NCBI RefSeq assembly: GCF_000966195.1
Contig: NZ_LAHL01000052.1
Span: forward strand, 1-41,801
Direction of reading: 5' to 3'
From: Domibacillus robiginosus
Lineage (GTDB): Bacteria > Bacillota > Bacilli > Bacillales > Domibacillaceae
DNA: 41,801 nt
Numbering within the stretch: position 1 is the stretch's first letter; every line of letters begins with the position of its first letter. Shown here piece by piece: positions 1 through 8,835 of this stretch. The notes beneath the pieces were generated by a model. The model was not told the DNA's origin and ran no database searches. It saw only the letters and a list, made by a program, of their open reading frames with translations. Both the position numbers and the translations under genes were made by a program.

Positions 1-2244
1 TGTCTTTTTACTCATGAAAATCGCATCGGCAATACTTGTCAGTTCACCTCGTATGAGGGTAATGTCCGCAGCTTCCATGGCTACGTCGGTACCTGTACCA
101 ATCGCCATCCCGATATCAGCTACAGCCAGGGCCGGGGCGTCGTTGATCCCATCGCCAACCATGGCCACTTTTTTGCCGGCCAGCTGGAGCTTTTTCACTT
201 CTTCCGCTTTTCCTTCCGGCAATACTTCTGCGATGACCTGCTTGATTCCAACCTGCTTTGCAATCGCCTGGGCCGTCTGGGTGTTGTCTCCTGTAATCAT
301 CACTACCTCCAGGTCCATATTCTGAAGGCGTGCAATCGCTTCTTTTGACGTTTCCTTAATGGTATCTGCAACGGCTACAATACCTGCATAGCGCCCATCA
401 ATTGCTGTTAACATTGCTGTTTTCCCCTGCTTCTCCAGGTTCTCCATTTTTGTTAGTTCATTCTGTACATTGATGTTATGCTTCGCCATCAATCTGCGGG
501 TACCGATGAATAATTGTCTGCCTTTCACCGTTGACTCGATACCAAAGCCAGGAATCGCTTCAAATGTATCGGATGATCCCAATTCAATACCTTTTGCCTT
601 GATTCCTTCAACAATTGCTTCCGCAAGGGGGTGTTCAGAGTTTTTTTCCGCTGTACCAACAAGCGCAAGAAATTCATTTTCATCCATGCCCTCTGCTAAA
701 ATAACATCCGTTAAAGATGGCTTCCCATTTGTAACGGTCCCCGTTTTATCCAGGATAATCGCATCCAGGCGGTGTGTTGTTTCAAGGTGTTCTCCACCTT
801 TAAATAAAATCCCAAATTCAGCGGCACGGCCTGAACCGGCCATAATGGAAGTCGGTGTAGCCAGGCCAAGTGCACAAGGACAGGCAATGACCAGTACGGC
901 AATGAACTTTTCAAGTGCCTCCGCAAACTCTCCAGGGCTTACAGCAAAATACCATACGAAGAAGGTAATAATTGCTATACCCACGACAATTGGTACAAAA
1001 ACACTTGAAATCACGTCTGCCAGACGCTGGATCGGCGCTTTGGAACCCTGCGCTTCCTCCACTACTTTAATAATCTGGGCCAAGGCTGTATCTTTTCCCA
1101 CTTTAGTCGCTTTGATTTTCAAGAAACCATTTTTATTAATGGTTGACCCAATCACATGGTCTCCAACCGTTTTATCAACTGGAATGCTTTCCCCGGTCAG
1201 CATCGATTCATCAAGCGCAGACCGGCCTTCTGCGATTTCCCCATCAACCGGTACCTTTTCACCTGGTTTTACAAAAACAATATCTCCTTGTAAAACTTCT
1301 TCGATTGGGATTATTACCTCCTGGCTATCACGAACGACTGTTGCATTTTTCGCCTGCAAGCCCATCAGTTTTTTGATCGCCTCAGAGGAACGGCCTTTTG
1401 CCCTTGCCTCGAACAGTTTGCCCAAAATAATTAACGTAATAAGGACAGCACTTGTTTCATAGTAGAGCTCAACTGTATGAGCATTTGATCCGGTGGACGC
1501 AACGCTTAAATACAAGCTGTAGAAATAAGCAGCCGATGTGCCCAATGCCACAAGTACATCCATATTTGCGCTTTTGTTTCTTAATGCTTTAAAAGCGCCG
1601 ACATAAAACTGTCCTCCAACAATAAATTGAACAGGTGTTGCAAGGGCAAATTGTACCCAAGGATTCATAAACATATCAGGCAGCCAGATAAAAGACGTAA
1701 ATTCAAAGTGGCTGACCATGGCCCATAATAATGGAAAAGACAAAATGGCCGAGAAAATAAACTTACCTGTTTGCCGCTCAATTTCTTTCTGGCGATGATC
1801 GACTTGTTCCCCTGCTTTTTCCTGCTTTTGTTCAAGGGAATAGCCGAGCTTTTTAATAGTTTCTTTCATATCTGGAACGGAGACTTGGTCAGGATTGTAC
1901 TCGACTAGAACTGACTCCAGCGCAAAATTCACGGCAGCTTTGTCAACGCCATCTAATTTGTTTAGCCGTTTTTCAATTTTATTGGCACAGGCCGCACAGG
2001 TCATTCCGGTAATATCAAATTCCACTTTATCCGTTAAAACGTCATACCCTAAAGATTGAACTTTTTCTTTAAACTTCGTTATGTCTGTTTTATCCGGGTC
2101 GTATTTAATGTTTGTTTTCTCAAGAGCAAAATTCACATTTGCTTCTTCTACACCCTCCACCTTTTTCAATCCTTTTTCAATTCTTGTTGCACAGGCCGCA
2201 CAGGTCATTCCTGATATTTGAAGGGTTGCTTCCTTTTGATTCAT
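1..2244 (-). CDS. copA: Copper-exporting P1B-type ATPase CopA (3' end outside window)
   Basis: Membrane pump that uses ATP to export Cu(I). The start ATG at 2244 gives 748 codons with no stop before the window edge, so about the last 50 residues are missing (B. subtilis CopA is about 800 aa). Visible from the N-terminus: two heavy-metal-associated domains with GMTCAAC motifs (Cys15/18 and Cys83/86), transmembrane helices, the TGES actuator motif, the copper-gating CPC motif near residue 455, the phosphorylated Asp of DKTGT near 499, and GDGINDAP near 698. It lies 121 bp downstream of copZ on the same strand, with a CsoR-type palindrome in the gap, so it may be transcribed both with copZ and from its own promoter. 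Family and copper specificity are secure from the CPC and CAAC motifs; the truncation is only a window effect. Confidence 0.97.
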   Translation of the reverse strand, partial: MNQKEATLQISGMTCAACATRIEKGLKKVEGVEEANVNFALEKTNIKYDPDKTDITKFKEKVQSLGYDVLTDKVEFDITGMTCAACANKIEKRLNKLDGVDKAAVNFALESVLVEYNPDQVSVPDMKETIKKLGYSLEQKQEKAGEQVDHRQKEIERQTGKFIFSAILSFPLLWAMVSHFEFTSFIWLPDMFMNPWVQFALATPVQFIVGGQFYVGAFKALRNKSANMDVLVALGTSAAYFYSLYLSVASTGSNAHTVELYYETSAVLITLIILGKLFEARAKGRSSEAIKKLMGLQAKNATVVRDSQEVIIPIEEVLQGDIVFVKPGEKVPVDGEIAEGRSALDESMLTGESIPVDKTVGDHVIGSTINKNGFLKIKATKVGKDTALAQIIKVVEEAQGSKAPIQRLADVISSVFVPIVVGIAIITFFVWYFAVSPGEFAEALEKFIAVLVIACPCALGLATPTSIMAGSGRAAEFGILFKGGEHLETTHRLDAIILDKTGTVTNGKPSLTDVILAEGMDENEFLALVGTAEKNSEHPLAEAIVEGIKAKGIELGSSDTFEAIPGFGIESTVKGRQLFIGTRRLMAKHNINVQNELTKMENLEKQGKTAMLTAIDGRYAGIVAVADTIKETSKEAIARLQNMDLEVVMITGDNTQTAQAIAKQVGIKQVIAEVLPEGKAEEVKKLQLAGKKVAMVGDGINDAPALAVADIGMAIGTGTDVAMEAADITLIRGELTSIADAIFMSKKT

Positions 2245-2265
2245 GTTTTCTCACTCCTAACTTCT

Positions 2266-2284
2266 TATACCAAGGTAGGGTATA
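2266..2284. promoter_or_regulatory. CsoR-type operator before copA
   Basis: An imperfect palindrome with arms TATACC and GGTATA around a central AAGGTAG lies 22 bp upstream of the copA start. It resembles the GC-rich, ATACC/GGTAT-flanked operators bound by CsoR in Firmicutes. The related sites near 2623 and 2831 support the reading. Binding is inferred, not shown. Confidence 0.6.
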
Positions 2285-2365
2285 CAGTTTTTCAAAAGAA
2301 ATCGTGCTGAAATTCAGCACGACCTTTTTAAATTTTCCTTAGTGATCACTTTGACCCCGGTTAGG

Positions 2366-2575
2366 TTACTCTTCTATATCGTACCCCTGATCTTCAATTA
2401 CATCTGTAATTTCTTTCAAGCTCACTATATTTGAATCAAACGAAGTATCAACTTTTCCTTCAGCAAGATAAACCTTTACTGATTGGACGCCATTTAGTTT
2501 GCTTACATTTCCTTCTATTGAATTAACGCAATGCCCACAAGACATTCCTTGTACCTTAAGTGTAACTTGTTGCAT
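2366..2575 (-). CDS. copZ: Copper chaperone CopZ
   Basis: A 69-residue cytosolic Cu(I) chaperone of the HMA fold that hands copper to CopA. The metal-binding motif GMSCGHC sits at residues 10-16, and the length equals that of B. subtilis CopZ (69 aa). The start ATG follows a strong AAGGAGG site. It is in the classic csoR-copZ-copA order, all on the minus strand. A degenerate CsoR-type palindrome lies about 50 bp upstream, so copper-induced derepression by CsoR is expected. Nothing unusual in the protein. Confidence 0.95.
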   Translation of the reverse strand: MQQVTLKVQGMSCGHCVNSIEGNVSKLNGVQSVKVYLAEGKVDTSFDSNIVSLKEITDVIEDQGYDIEE

Positions 2576-2622
2576 AATAATTCCTCCTTAAATGACCTTC
2601 TTATTGTTTTATATTTATTATC

Positions 2623-2642
2623 TTACCTCAGTAGGATAGTAA
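2623..2642. promoter_or_regulatory. Probable CsoR-type operator before copZ
   Basis: The 20-bp imperfect palindrome TTACCTCAGTAGGATAGTAA lies about 50 bp upstream of the copZ start. It is more degenerate than the sites at 2266 and 2831, so the call rests mainly on position and partial similarity. Confidence 0.45.
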
Positions 2643-2653
2643 ATAAGCAATAT

Positions 2654-2806
2654 TTAATTATAATTTGTGATTTTATAAATGACGGTTAAAAATTCTTTTA
2701 CAATCTCAGGACCATTTTGTCTGAACCGTTCAATCACGCAAGTACTAATGTGACTCTCTAACAAAACTCCAGAAACTGAATTTAATACTGCTTGAGCTGC
2801 TGAAGC
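2654..2806 (-). pseudogene. 3' fragment of a second CsoR/FrmR-family repressor
   Basis: The minus strand holds 50 codons ending in a stop at 2654 and opened directly by an upstream in-frame stop, with no start codon or ribosome site. The peptide contains AVLNSVSGVLLESHISTCV followed by an acidic helix and the end VKEFLTVIY. This matches the C-terminal helices of CsoR-family proteins (the H-x3-C metal-ligand pair is present) but differs from the intact csoR next door. It is therefore a relic of a second paralog, about half of a normal gene. A CsoR-type palindrome (2831-2847) still stands just upstream. Confidence 0.6.
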
Positions 2807-2830
2807 TTATTATTACAAAATAAATTTACC

Positions 2831-2847
2831 ATACCCCGAATAGGTAT
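2831..2847. promoter_or_regulatory. CsoR-type operator (ATACC-N7-GGTAT)
   Basis: A palindrome with perfect five-base arms (ATACC CCGAATA GGTAT) lies between the csoR terminator and the CsoR-family gene relic. It is the best-formed of the copper-type operators here. It could serve the relic's old promoter or distal copZ transcription, 256 bp away. Confidence 0.6.
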
Positions 2848-2863
2848 ATCAACGACAAAATAT

Positions 2864-2889
2864 AATACCAGCTGTCCACTGCTGGTATT
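2864..2889 (-). terminator. Terminator of csoR
   Basis: Nine-base stem AATACCAGC/GCTGGTATT with an eight-base loop, three bases past the csoR stop. On the minus strand it is followed by ATATTTT. Confidence 0.6.
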
Positions 2890-2891
2890 AA

Positions 2892-3197
2892 CTATTGAGA
2901 CTTAGAAAACCGTTTAAACACTTCCATTAATTCCTGAATCGCTTCTTCCCCATCTCCATCCTTTATCGCATCGGATACGCAATGCTGTGTATGCTTTTCC
3001 AATAAATGAAGGCCTACTTTATTCATGGCTGCGTTGATTGCAGAGATTTGGGTAAGAATATCCACACAATACCGATCTTTTTCAATCATATTTTGAATAC
3101 CGCGTACTTGACCTTCTATCCGCTTTAATCGGGTTATTAACTGATCTTTTTCTTTTGTTGATCTGTGTGTCGCCTTTATTTCTTCAGCGTTGTTCAT
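2892..3197 (-). CDS. csoR: Copper-sensing transcriptional repressor CsoR
   Basis: A 101-residue all-helical DUF156/CsoR-family repressor that binds DNA when apo and is released by Cu(I). The family signature is visible: a Cys in RYCVDIL near residue 45, then His and Cys in HTQHC near residues 70-74, giving the C-H-C copper ligand set that separates CsoR from FrmR/RcnR. The N-terminal motif TRLKRIEGQVRG is also typical. The start ATG has an AAGGTGATC-like site upstream. It heads the copper locus and is likely autoregulated through the GGGGTATG element near 3253-3269. Confidence 0.93.
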   Translation of the reverse strand: MNNAEEIKATHRSTKEKDQLITRLKRIEGQVRGIQNMIEKDRYCVDILTQISAINAAMNKVGLHLLEKHTQHCVSDAIKDGDGEEAIQELMEVFKRFSKSQ

Positions 3198-3252
3198 ATA
3201 AAGATCACCTTCCTTTCTTTAAAAATTTCTTCTAAAGTAAATATTTTATATA

Positions 3253-3269
3253 CGTAACTGGGGTATGCT
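3253..3269. promoter_or_regulatory. Possible CsoR-type element between csoR and the Csp relic
   Basis: The sequence GTAACTGGGGTATGC contains a GGGGTAT half-site like those of the other copper operators here. It lies in the divergent promoter region between csoR (minus) and the Csp-like relic (plus). The second half-site is poor, so this is tentative. Confidence 0.35.
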
Positions 3270-3301
3270 ATGATTGTACCACAAAAAGGAGTAATCCCAA
3301 A

Positions 3302-3430
3302 ATGCACGAACAATTTAGGGAGTATATGGAAGAATGTCTTACTTGTTAAAAAAAGATGGTGTGAAAAGCATAGCAATCACCTGAGCACTGTAAGAAGTAT
3401 GCAGAAGGGTGCAAAAGTATGGCTGGTTAA
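3302..3430 (+). pseudogene. Relic of a Csp-type four-helix copper storage protein
   Basis: After an AAAGGAG site, ATG at 3302 opens MHEQFREYMEECLTC and then hits a stop. Shifted frames continue with WCEKHSNH. From 3383 the original frame reads EHCKKYAEGCKSMAG and stops at 3430. The Cys-rich start (EECxxC) and the ending HCxxxAxxCxxMAG are what the ends of the four-helix-bundle copper storage proteins (Csp/DUF326, about 110-130 aa) look like. Only about 43 codons remain, so the middle helices appear deleted and the rest frameshifted. Its position divergent from csoR and behind a GGGGTATG element fits a former copper-regulated gene. Confidence 0.55.
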
Positions 3431-3966
3431 TTAAGAAGAGAGTAAAATATCAGGTATCTTTAAGGAAAATAACTTACAATAAATCAACAGGGGAAATGCT
3501 GTCTCTCTGACCTCGTTTTCTTTTTTGTTCCCTATCATAATAAAGATATTAAAATACACATTGACACTTTTTCACTATGGTCATTGTTTATTTTGTTTCT
3601 TATCTTCCCATAATAGCTCCCGGCTTTTTCCCTCAGCTGCCCACGAATACTGATAATGTTTTTTTGTGTAAAACTGTACTTGTGTACAACATAGAAGTTT
3701 AAAGGAGACTTCGAAAGAAGGGGAAACAGACACTAAAACAGAGATTTTAAAAGAGGTATACCAGAAAGAAAGAAACTGAATTGAAGATAATAGTGAATTG
3801 GATGAAAAAGAAAAAAGACTGTCAAAAAAACAGCTTTTTAGAACTTACCTTTTATTTTTTCTTTTCCACTAATTCGAAGCACTTTTAATTTAAATCCATC
3901 TTCTTACATATCTAAAACAGGTGTTGAATACCCTTTCTAAGACGCATATTTAAGGGGGAAAGTATT
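3431..3966. other. Long intergenic region without a recognised gene
   Basis: AT-rich, low-coding stretch between the Csp relic and the DUF2935 gene. A possible decayed reading frame at about 3690-3850 on the plus strand (peptide with TDTKTEILKEVYQKE, one stop, then ELDEKEKRLSKK) follows an AAAGGAG but has no start codon, and I could not identify it. No RNA gene or clear terminator was found. Confidence 0.5.
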
Positions 3967-4770
3967 TTGACCAATTCCTTTGTGAGCAGATCTTTGGATG
4001 AAATTCGATTCTGGTCTCGGATTATGAAAGAGCATGCTTTATTTTTAAGTCTGGGCTTTAATCATGATGACAAGCAATTAATTGAAGAAGCACAACAATT
4101 TATTAGTGTATTTGAACAAATTGAACAAAAGCTAAGTACCTACTCTGCTCAAACGGACCCTCAGCAAATTAAACATTTTAACAATCAAGTTTATCAAGCA
4201 GCTGCCTCTATCTGGGCTTACAAACGCAAGGTATTGGGATTGATTTTAAGCTGTAAAATAAGATCTAATAACTACGCTCTCCTAGTAGACCATACAAGTC
4301 GCGAAGCCGCCTACTTTGCCAATCGTTTAAAGGAACTAAATGAAGGAAAATTAAAACCTTTGCCTGAGGCCATTATTAAAGAAAATGTTTTCTTCCTCAA
4401 AATTATGGCCGATCATGCAAAATTCATTGGCCATCTTTTAGATCCTTCCGAGAGAAAATTAGTAGAACAAGCTCGCGAATTCAGTCATGATTTTGATCAG
4501 CTGGTGTTTCAAGCACAGGATTTAGATTCTATGCGCCCACAATCCGAAACAACGCCTCTTTTGGATCAGTTTTTAGATGAAAACCGAGTTTCTGTGGTTT
4601 CACTGCGGAATTTCAAAAAAACAGCAAGAGACTTGATTGAAGAATGCAGAATCAAGAGTAACATTCACCCTTTGCTGGCAGACCATGTTTTCCGGGAAGC
4701 AGAAAGATTTCTCTACATTATCGACACATTTGAGAAAAGCCTAACAAATAAAAGTAAAACAAAGGGCTAA
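3967..4770 (+). CDS. DUF2935 protein (two ferritin-like helical repeats)
   Basis: Protein of 267 residues with two copies of the DUF2935 helical domain, roughly residues 8-125 and 132-255. Each copy carries an EIRFWSRIMKEHALF / ENVFFLKIMADHAKF type helix and a later DHTSREAAYF / DHVFREAERF helix. The conserved His and Glu residues resemble those of ferritin-like metal-binding bundles, but the function of the family is unknown. Translation probably begins at the TTG at 3967, nine bases after AAGGGGG. It stands alone on the plus strand and converges with the FAD/Rieske oxidoreductase. Confidence 0.88.
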   Translation: MTNSFVSRSLDEIRFWSRIMKEHALFLSLGFNHDDKQLIEEAQQFISVFEQIEQKLSTYSAQTDPQQIKHFNNQVYQAAASIWAYKRKVLGLILSCKIRSNNYALLVDHTSREAAYFANRLKELNEGKLKPLPEAIIKENVFFLKIMADHAKFIGHLLDPSERKLVEQAREFSHDFDQLVFQAQDLDSMRPQSETTPLLDQFLDENRVSVVSLRNFKKTARDLIEECRIKSNIHPLLADHVFREAERFLYIIDTFEKSLTNKSKTKG

Positions 4771-4845
4771 AATTCCCGCTGCCTCTTTATAAAAGAAAAA
4801 CCGCTGCATTCTTCCTCCTTTTAAAAAGGATACTAAATTAACTCA

Positions 4846-4869
4846 CCCCCACTCAGCTTAAAGTGGGGG
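4846..4869. terminator. GC-rich hairpin between convergent genes
   Basis: Stem CCCCCACT/AGTGGGGG with a short loop, followed on the plus strand by CTTTCCGTTTCCTTTT. It sits between the DUF2935 gene and the convergent oxidoreductase and probably terminates the former. The flanks ACTCA and CTTTCCG resemble those around the hairpin by the IS200-type transposase at 38228-38276, so an insertion-sequence end is an alternative. Confidence 0.5.
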
Positions 4870-4883
4870 CTTTCCGTTTCCTT

Positions 4884-6461
4884 TTAATAGCCTGAATCCT
4901 CTGAAGTCAGATTGTCCAGCATCCGGTGATCATGCCGCTGTAATGGTTTTTCAGCTGGACCTTCCACTACTTCTCCTGTATAAGAAAACCGTGAGCCATG
5001 ACACGGACAGTCCCACGTGCGGTCTCCACTGTTCCATTCTACTTCACAACCGATATGCGTGCAGGTTGTATCGACAATGTGAAGTTCTCCTTCTGCATCC
5101 CGATAAGCACCTTTCCGATGGCCATTAATCGTAATAGCTGCTCCTTCGTCTTTAGCCAGGTCTTCCACATTTTTTGTAGGTTTATCCAGTTTTCCTTTGA
5201 TTAAATGCCCTACCACATCCGCGTTATCAAGCAGGAAGTTTTTTAAGCTTGGATGCGCATTAAAGCGTGACGGAGAATACAGGTCCTCATAATGGTTTGA
5301 TTTTTTCTGAACAATATCCCGAAACAAAAGTGCAGCGGCCGTGCTGTTGGTCATTCCCCATTTTCTGAAACCAGTCGCAATCAAGACATTCGGTACATCA
5401 GAAGTGATTTTACCAATATAGGGTATTTTATCCAGCGTCACTAAATCTTGAGCGGACCAGCGGTAAAGAACTTTTTCTAAACCCAGAACATCTTCTCCAA
5501 ACTTTTCAAGTGCATTATAGTGTTCAATGGTATCTTTCCCCTGTCCCGTTTTATGGTTTTCGCCTATAATTAATACCATTTCTTCTCCGTTAATCATTAC
5601 CGAACGGAGGGAGCGGGCAGGCTCATCAACATTACAATACATGCCGCCTGGGAATGTTTTTTTTGTTTTAGCCGCCAGGACATACGAACGGTCTGCATGC
5701 ATTCTCGTTGAATAAAGCCCGGCCCCTTCATAAAAAGGGAAATGCGAACAGGAAAGAATATAGCTCCCTTGAACACGTGATCCTCTCTGGGTAAGAACCG
5801 TTGGGTGCTCTCCTGTCTCAATATTTACGCATGTTGTGTTTTCAAAAATGAGACCACCTTTGTTGGTAATATCCTGAATAAGATGAGCCAGGTATTTTAC
5901 TGGGTGAAATTGCGCCTGATCTTTCATAACAAGCGCTTTTTGGATATCAATATCGAAAGGAATACGGTCAATCAGTCCGCCATTGATGCCGAGGCGCTCA
6001 TAAGCCTCGGCCTCTTTTTCAAGTTTGCCTGCATATTGACTGGTGCCAGCGTACAGATATGCATCTTGTATGCTAAAATCACACTCAATTGAATTCTGTT
6101 TTACGGTTTCTTTTATAAAGCGAAGAGCTTCCTCATTGGCTTCATAATATAATTTGGCTTTGTTTTCCCCAAAATTGTGCATCAATTCGTCATAAATCAA
6201 TCCATGCTGAGCTGTCACTTTGGCGGTTGTATGACCGGTTGTGCCGTTTACTAATTTTCCCGCTTCTAAAACAACAACCTTTAATCCTTCTTTGACCAGA
6301 AGATAAGCAGAAGTAAGTCCTGTAATTCCTCCTCCTACAATCACAACATCTGCAGAAAGATTTTCATCCAAATGAGGGAACTCAGGTAAATTGACTGAAT
6401 CTCTCCAATAAGACTGCGTATTCTCCGGTAACTTTTCATTCAGCTTCTTATTATGCTCCAC
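4884..6461 (-). CDS. FAD-dependent oxidoreductase with C-terminal Rieske domain (YhfW-like)
   Basis: A 525-residue two-domain protein. The N-terminal D-amino-acid-oxidase (DAO) fold shows the dinucleotide motif VVIVGGGITGLTSAYL near residue 40. The C-terminal Rieske 2Fe-2S domain shows CTHIGC and CPCHGSRF, with both Cys-X-His pairs present. The same architecture is found in B. subtilis YhfW; the substrate is unknown. An ATG at 6476 is in frame, but its own codons form the GGGAGG ribosome site for a GTG at 6461 seven bases later, so GTG at 6461 is the likely start. Monocistronic by appearance. Confidence 0.9.
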   Translation of the reverse strand: MEHNKKLNEKLPENTQSYWRDSVNLPEFPHLDENLSADVVIVGGGITGLTSAYLLVKEGLKVVVLEAGKLVNGTTGHTTAKVTAQHGLIYDELMHNFGENKAKLYYEANEEALRFIKETVKQNSIECDFSIQDAYLYAGTSQYAGKLEKEAEAYERLGINGGLIDRIPFDIDIQKALVMKDQAQFHPVKYLAHLIQDITNKGGLIFENTTCVNIETGEHPTVLTQRGSRVQGSYILSCSHFPFYEGAGLYSTRMHADRSYVLAAKTKKTFPGGMYCNVDEPARSLRSVMINGEEMVLIIGENHKTGQGKDTIEHYNALEKFGEDVLGLEKVLYRWSAQDLVTLDKIPYIGKITSDVPNVLIATGFRKWGMTNSTAAALLFRDIVQKKSNHYEDLYSPSRFNAHPSLKNFLLDNADVVGHLIKGKLDKPTKNVEDLAKDEGAAITINGHRKGAYRDAEGELHIVDTTCTHIGCEVEWNSGDRTWDCPCHGSRFSYTGEVVEGPAEKPLQRHDHRMLDNLTSEDSGY

Positions 6462-6613
6462 AGGAAAACCTCCCATTCTGATTTTAGTAATACGGCCATT
6501 AGCTTCGTACTCGTAAAAACATTGTCTCGCACAATTCCGACCGTTTTTTATAGGTTGCCAATTTTTTCTTTATCTTATACCTGTCGAGGGGAGCAGCATT
6601 TATGACACATAAA

Positions 6614-6638
6614 AAAGAAGCTGTTATGCAGCTTCTTT
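6614..6638 (-). terminator. Terminator after the STAS pseudogene
   Basis: Perfect ten-base stem AAAGAAGCTG/CAGCTTCTTT with a five-base loop, with T-rich flanks on either strand. It lies about 30 bases past the stop at 6667. Confidence 0.75.
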
Positions 6639-6666
6639 ACAAGTAGAATGACAATAATATAAAAGA

Positions 6667-7488
6667 CTATAGAATATCTTTTAATGCTTGTTTCAAATTT
6701 GATTTAATTTTCAACTGGCCAATATCGATCTCCAGATTGATCATCGTTTGAGCTACTTCCGGTCTAATGCCAATTAAAATGGTTTCTACATCAAGCAGGC
6801 CCAATGCTTTTTCAATTTTTAAAATTTGTTCTGCCACCATCGTATCAACGACCAGGACACCAGACAAATCAAAAAGAAGATGAGACAAATTTTTTTCAGA
6901 AGCTTTTTGCAGCACTTCCTCCATTAAAAGACCCGCTCTTTCTGTGTCAATGTTTTCGATGAGCGGCAATACTGCCACTCCTTTTGCAAATGGTACAACC
7001 GGGACGGATAATTCCAGAAAAGCACGTTTGGCATTTTCAATGCTTTCTTTTATGGCATTCCACATCAGCAGAACTAAATGCATAAACAGCCTGGTCTAAG
7101 AACGGATCTAAAAGAGCACCTACTTTAAGTGCAATGGCAAGAGACATATCATTTTTTTGCATTTCCTCTCCAAGAACTCCCTAAATATAAGTCCTGTAAT
7201 GGCTTGTATCTTTTAGGGCTTCATCTAAAGGAATGCCCAGCCAAATACTTTTTTCCGGTTTCTTTTCCCCAATTTATAAAGGAAGCGTCTGTGAATATTG
7301 ATGTCGGAGGCTGAAGCAGAATTCTACAAACAAACCTATGAAATTTGCCCGTATTCCAATCATTTGACGGTCTGTTACCGGTACATTTTGTACTTTTTCT
7401 TTACTTAGTCTTTGCTCATGTACCTGCTCAGCAATTTGAACTTCCTTTTTAAGATCCTTTTTCCGAGAAACTGTAGTTCATTCTTCAT
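6667..7488 (-). pseudogene. Frameshifted RsbR-type stressosome protein; intact STAS half
   Basis: From 7083 to 6667 an open frame encodes 138 residues with a complete STAS domain. It has the RsbRA-type motifs IDTERA and VVDTMVA, whose threonines correspond to RsbRA T171 and T205. Upstream, other frames still read as the missing sensor half: an ATG at 7488 behind GGAGGT starts MKNELQFLGKR, followed in shifted frames by EVQIAEQVHEQRLSKEK, then DEALKDTSHYRTYI, a stop, and MQKNDMSLAIALKVGALLD. At least three frameshifts or stops separate these blocks. The locus is best read as a decayed rsbR paralog; the STAS half could still be made from the ATG at 7083, which lacks a good ribosome site. Confidence 0.7.
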
Positions 7489-7711
7489 TTTTACCTCCAA
7501 CGGCTTATGAATTTGCTCCCAATATAATATGTGGTATAACCTGAATTTAAATGTGTTTTAATCCTATTTCTGCCTATATCTCGGAAAAAAAATGGAGTTT
7601 CCTGCCGAGTCTGTCGATATTTTAAAGATCATACATAATGGCTGCGGTCGCCAATGCCATTATCCTTTCTATTATTCTGTAGACCACTTTTTTTAATAAT
7701 TTCTCCAATAA

Positions 7712-7742
7712 AAAAAAGATCGCTATAGCATAACGATCCTTT
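7712..7742 (-). terminator. Terminator of the RsbR-family gene
   Basis: On the minus strand AAGGATCG pairs with CGATCTTT around an 11-base loop, followed by a run of T. It lies just past the stop at 7750. Confidence 0.65.
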
Positions 7743-7749
7743 TGCTTAC

Positions 7750-8592
7750 TTAAAGATTTTCGGGATTATAATTCAAAGCTCTTGATAATGTCGATGTAAC
7801 TGGAATTTTATTGAAAGAAAGCCCTAATTGCACTGCTGTTTGTGCAACCTCAGGACGAACCCCTGATAAAGTTGTTTTTACACCAATTAACCCTAAAGCT
7901 TCATGCAATTGAAAAAGCCGTTGAGCTACTTCTCCATCGATTGCTACTACTCCAGATAAATCAATGAAAAGACAATCTATATTTTTTTGTGCACACTGCT
8001 TCAGTGTCTTTTCAATAATGAATTTAGCTCGTGAATGATCTATTTCCCCAATTAGCGGAAGCAGCCCTGTTTTTTCATTGATCATAATAACAGGTGCACT
8101 TAATTCATAAATCATCTCTCGGTGAGCTTGATAGTTTTTGGCTAAAATTCGATTGTGTTCCTCTGTAAACAAAGTTGTCACTTTATCCATTGTATCGATA
8201 ATCATGTAATTCCATTGATCAATATCTTCTTGAGAATATTCCCCCCTGTGGAGAGATGCAAATTCTCTTACAAGCTTCATGTATTCGTCGCGCGTTCTAT
8301 ATAATTCTTTTAGCACTTCATGGATTGGAGTGGCTAAATAGCCTGGATCACTGGCCAGCTCTACTACCCATTCCTTAAATATTTTTGCAGAAGTCGTTTT
8401 TTCTTCCGAAAATATTTGAAAAAAATACCTGTGCAGTTTATTATACTGCTTTTTTAAAAGCTGCACATTTTCAGCAGCAGTAGAAGCGTATATTCCAGCA
8501 GATTCGCCTTTTTTAAGCGTTGCATACCAACCTTCTGTTAATCGGTTCGTGTGACTTATCAAATAGTGATAAAGATCTTCCCATTGTTTCAA
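7750..8592 (-). CDS. RsbR-family stressosome protein with unusual STAS phosphosites
   Basis: A 280-residue protein with an N-terminal RsbR-type helical sensor domain (about 1-160) and a C-terminal STAS domain (about 168-275). RsbR proteins build the cytosolic stressosome with RsbS and control SigB through RsbT. The linker YELSAPVIMI and the ending GVRPEVAQTAVQLGL are typical. At the two positions phosphorylated in RsbRA (T171 in IDTERA, T205 in VVDTMVA) this protein has IDHSRA and AIDGEVA, so both threonines are replaced. The start is a TTG seven bases after GGAGGA. Length and N-terminus resemble B. subtilis RsbRD (YqhA), but I cannot separate the paralogs with certainty. Confidence 0.87.
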   Translation of the reverse strand: MKQWEDLYHYLISHTNRLTEGWYATLKKGESAGIYASTAAENVQLLKKQYNKLHRYFFQIFSEEKTTSAKIFKEWVVELASDPGYLATPIHEVLKELYRTRDEYMKLVREFASLHRGEYSQEDIDQWNYMIIDTMDKVTTLFTEEHNRILAKNYQAHREMIYELSAPVIMINEKTGLLPLIGEIDHSRAKFIIEKTLKQCAQKNIDCLFIDLSGVVAIDGEVAQRLFQLHEALGLIGVKTTLSGVRPEVAQTAVQLGLSFNKIPVTSTLSRALNYNPENL

Positions 8593-8835
8593 TGGCTCTT
8601 CCTCCTGCCAGCTTAAAAGCCAAAACTTTTTATGGTTATTCTAACGCAAAGAGAAAGTTATAGCTATTGAATTGGTTATTGGTTCCATCCACTCACCGCC
8701 TGCTAGTTATATAAGACCATGTTTTGTATAATTTATCCAAAAATACTCTATTTTCCCTCAATTCAGCAATCTTATCTTATCTTTTATTTTGTTGATTACT
8801 CATTTTGTTTAGACACATGACAGGGAGGAAATAAA

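Noticed and set aside
470-1462. Long plus-strand open frame opposite copA
   Set aside because: It is antisense to a fully conserved P-type ATPase, has no ribosome site, and its sequence is the usual shadow of codon bias.
3690-3850. Possible decayed gene after an AAAGGAG
   Set aside because: No start codon, one internal stop, low-complexity Lys/Glu peptide and no family match; not enough to call.
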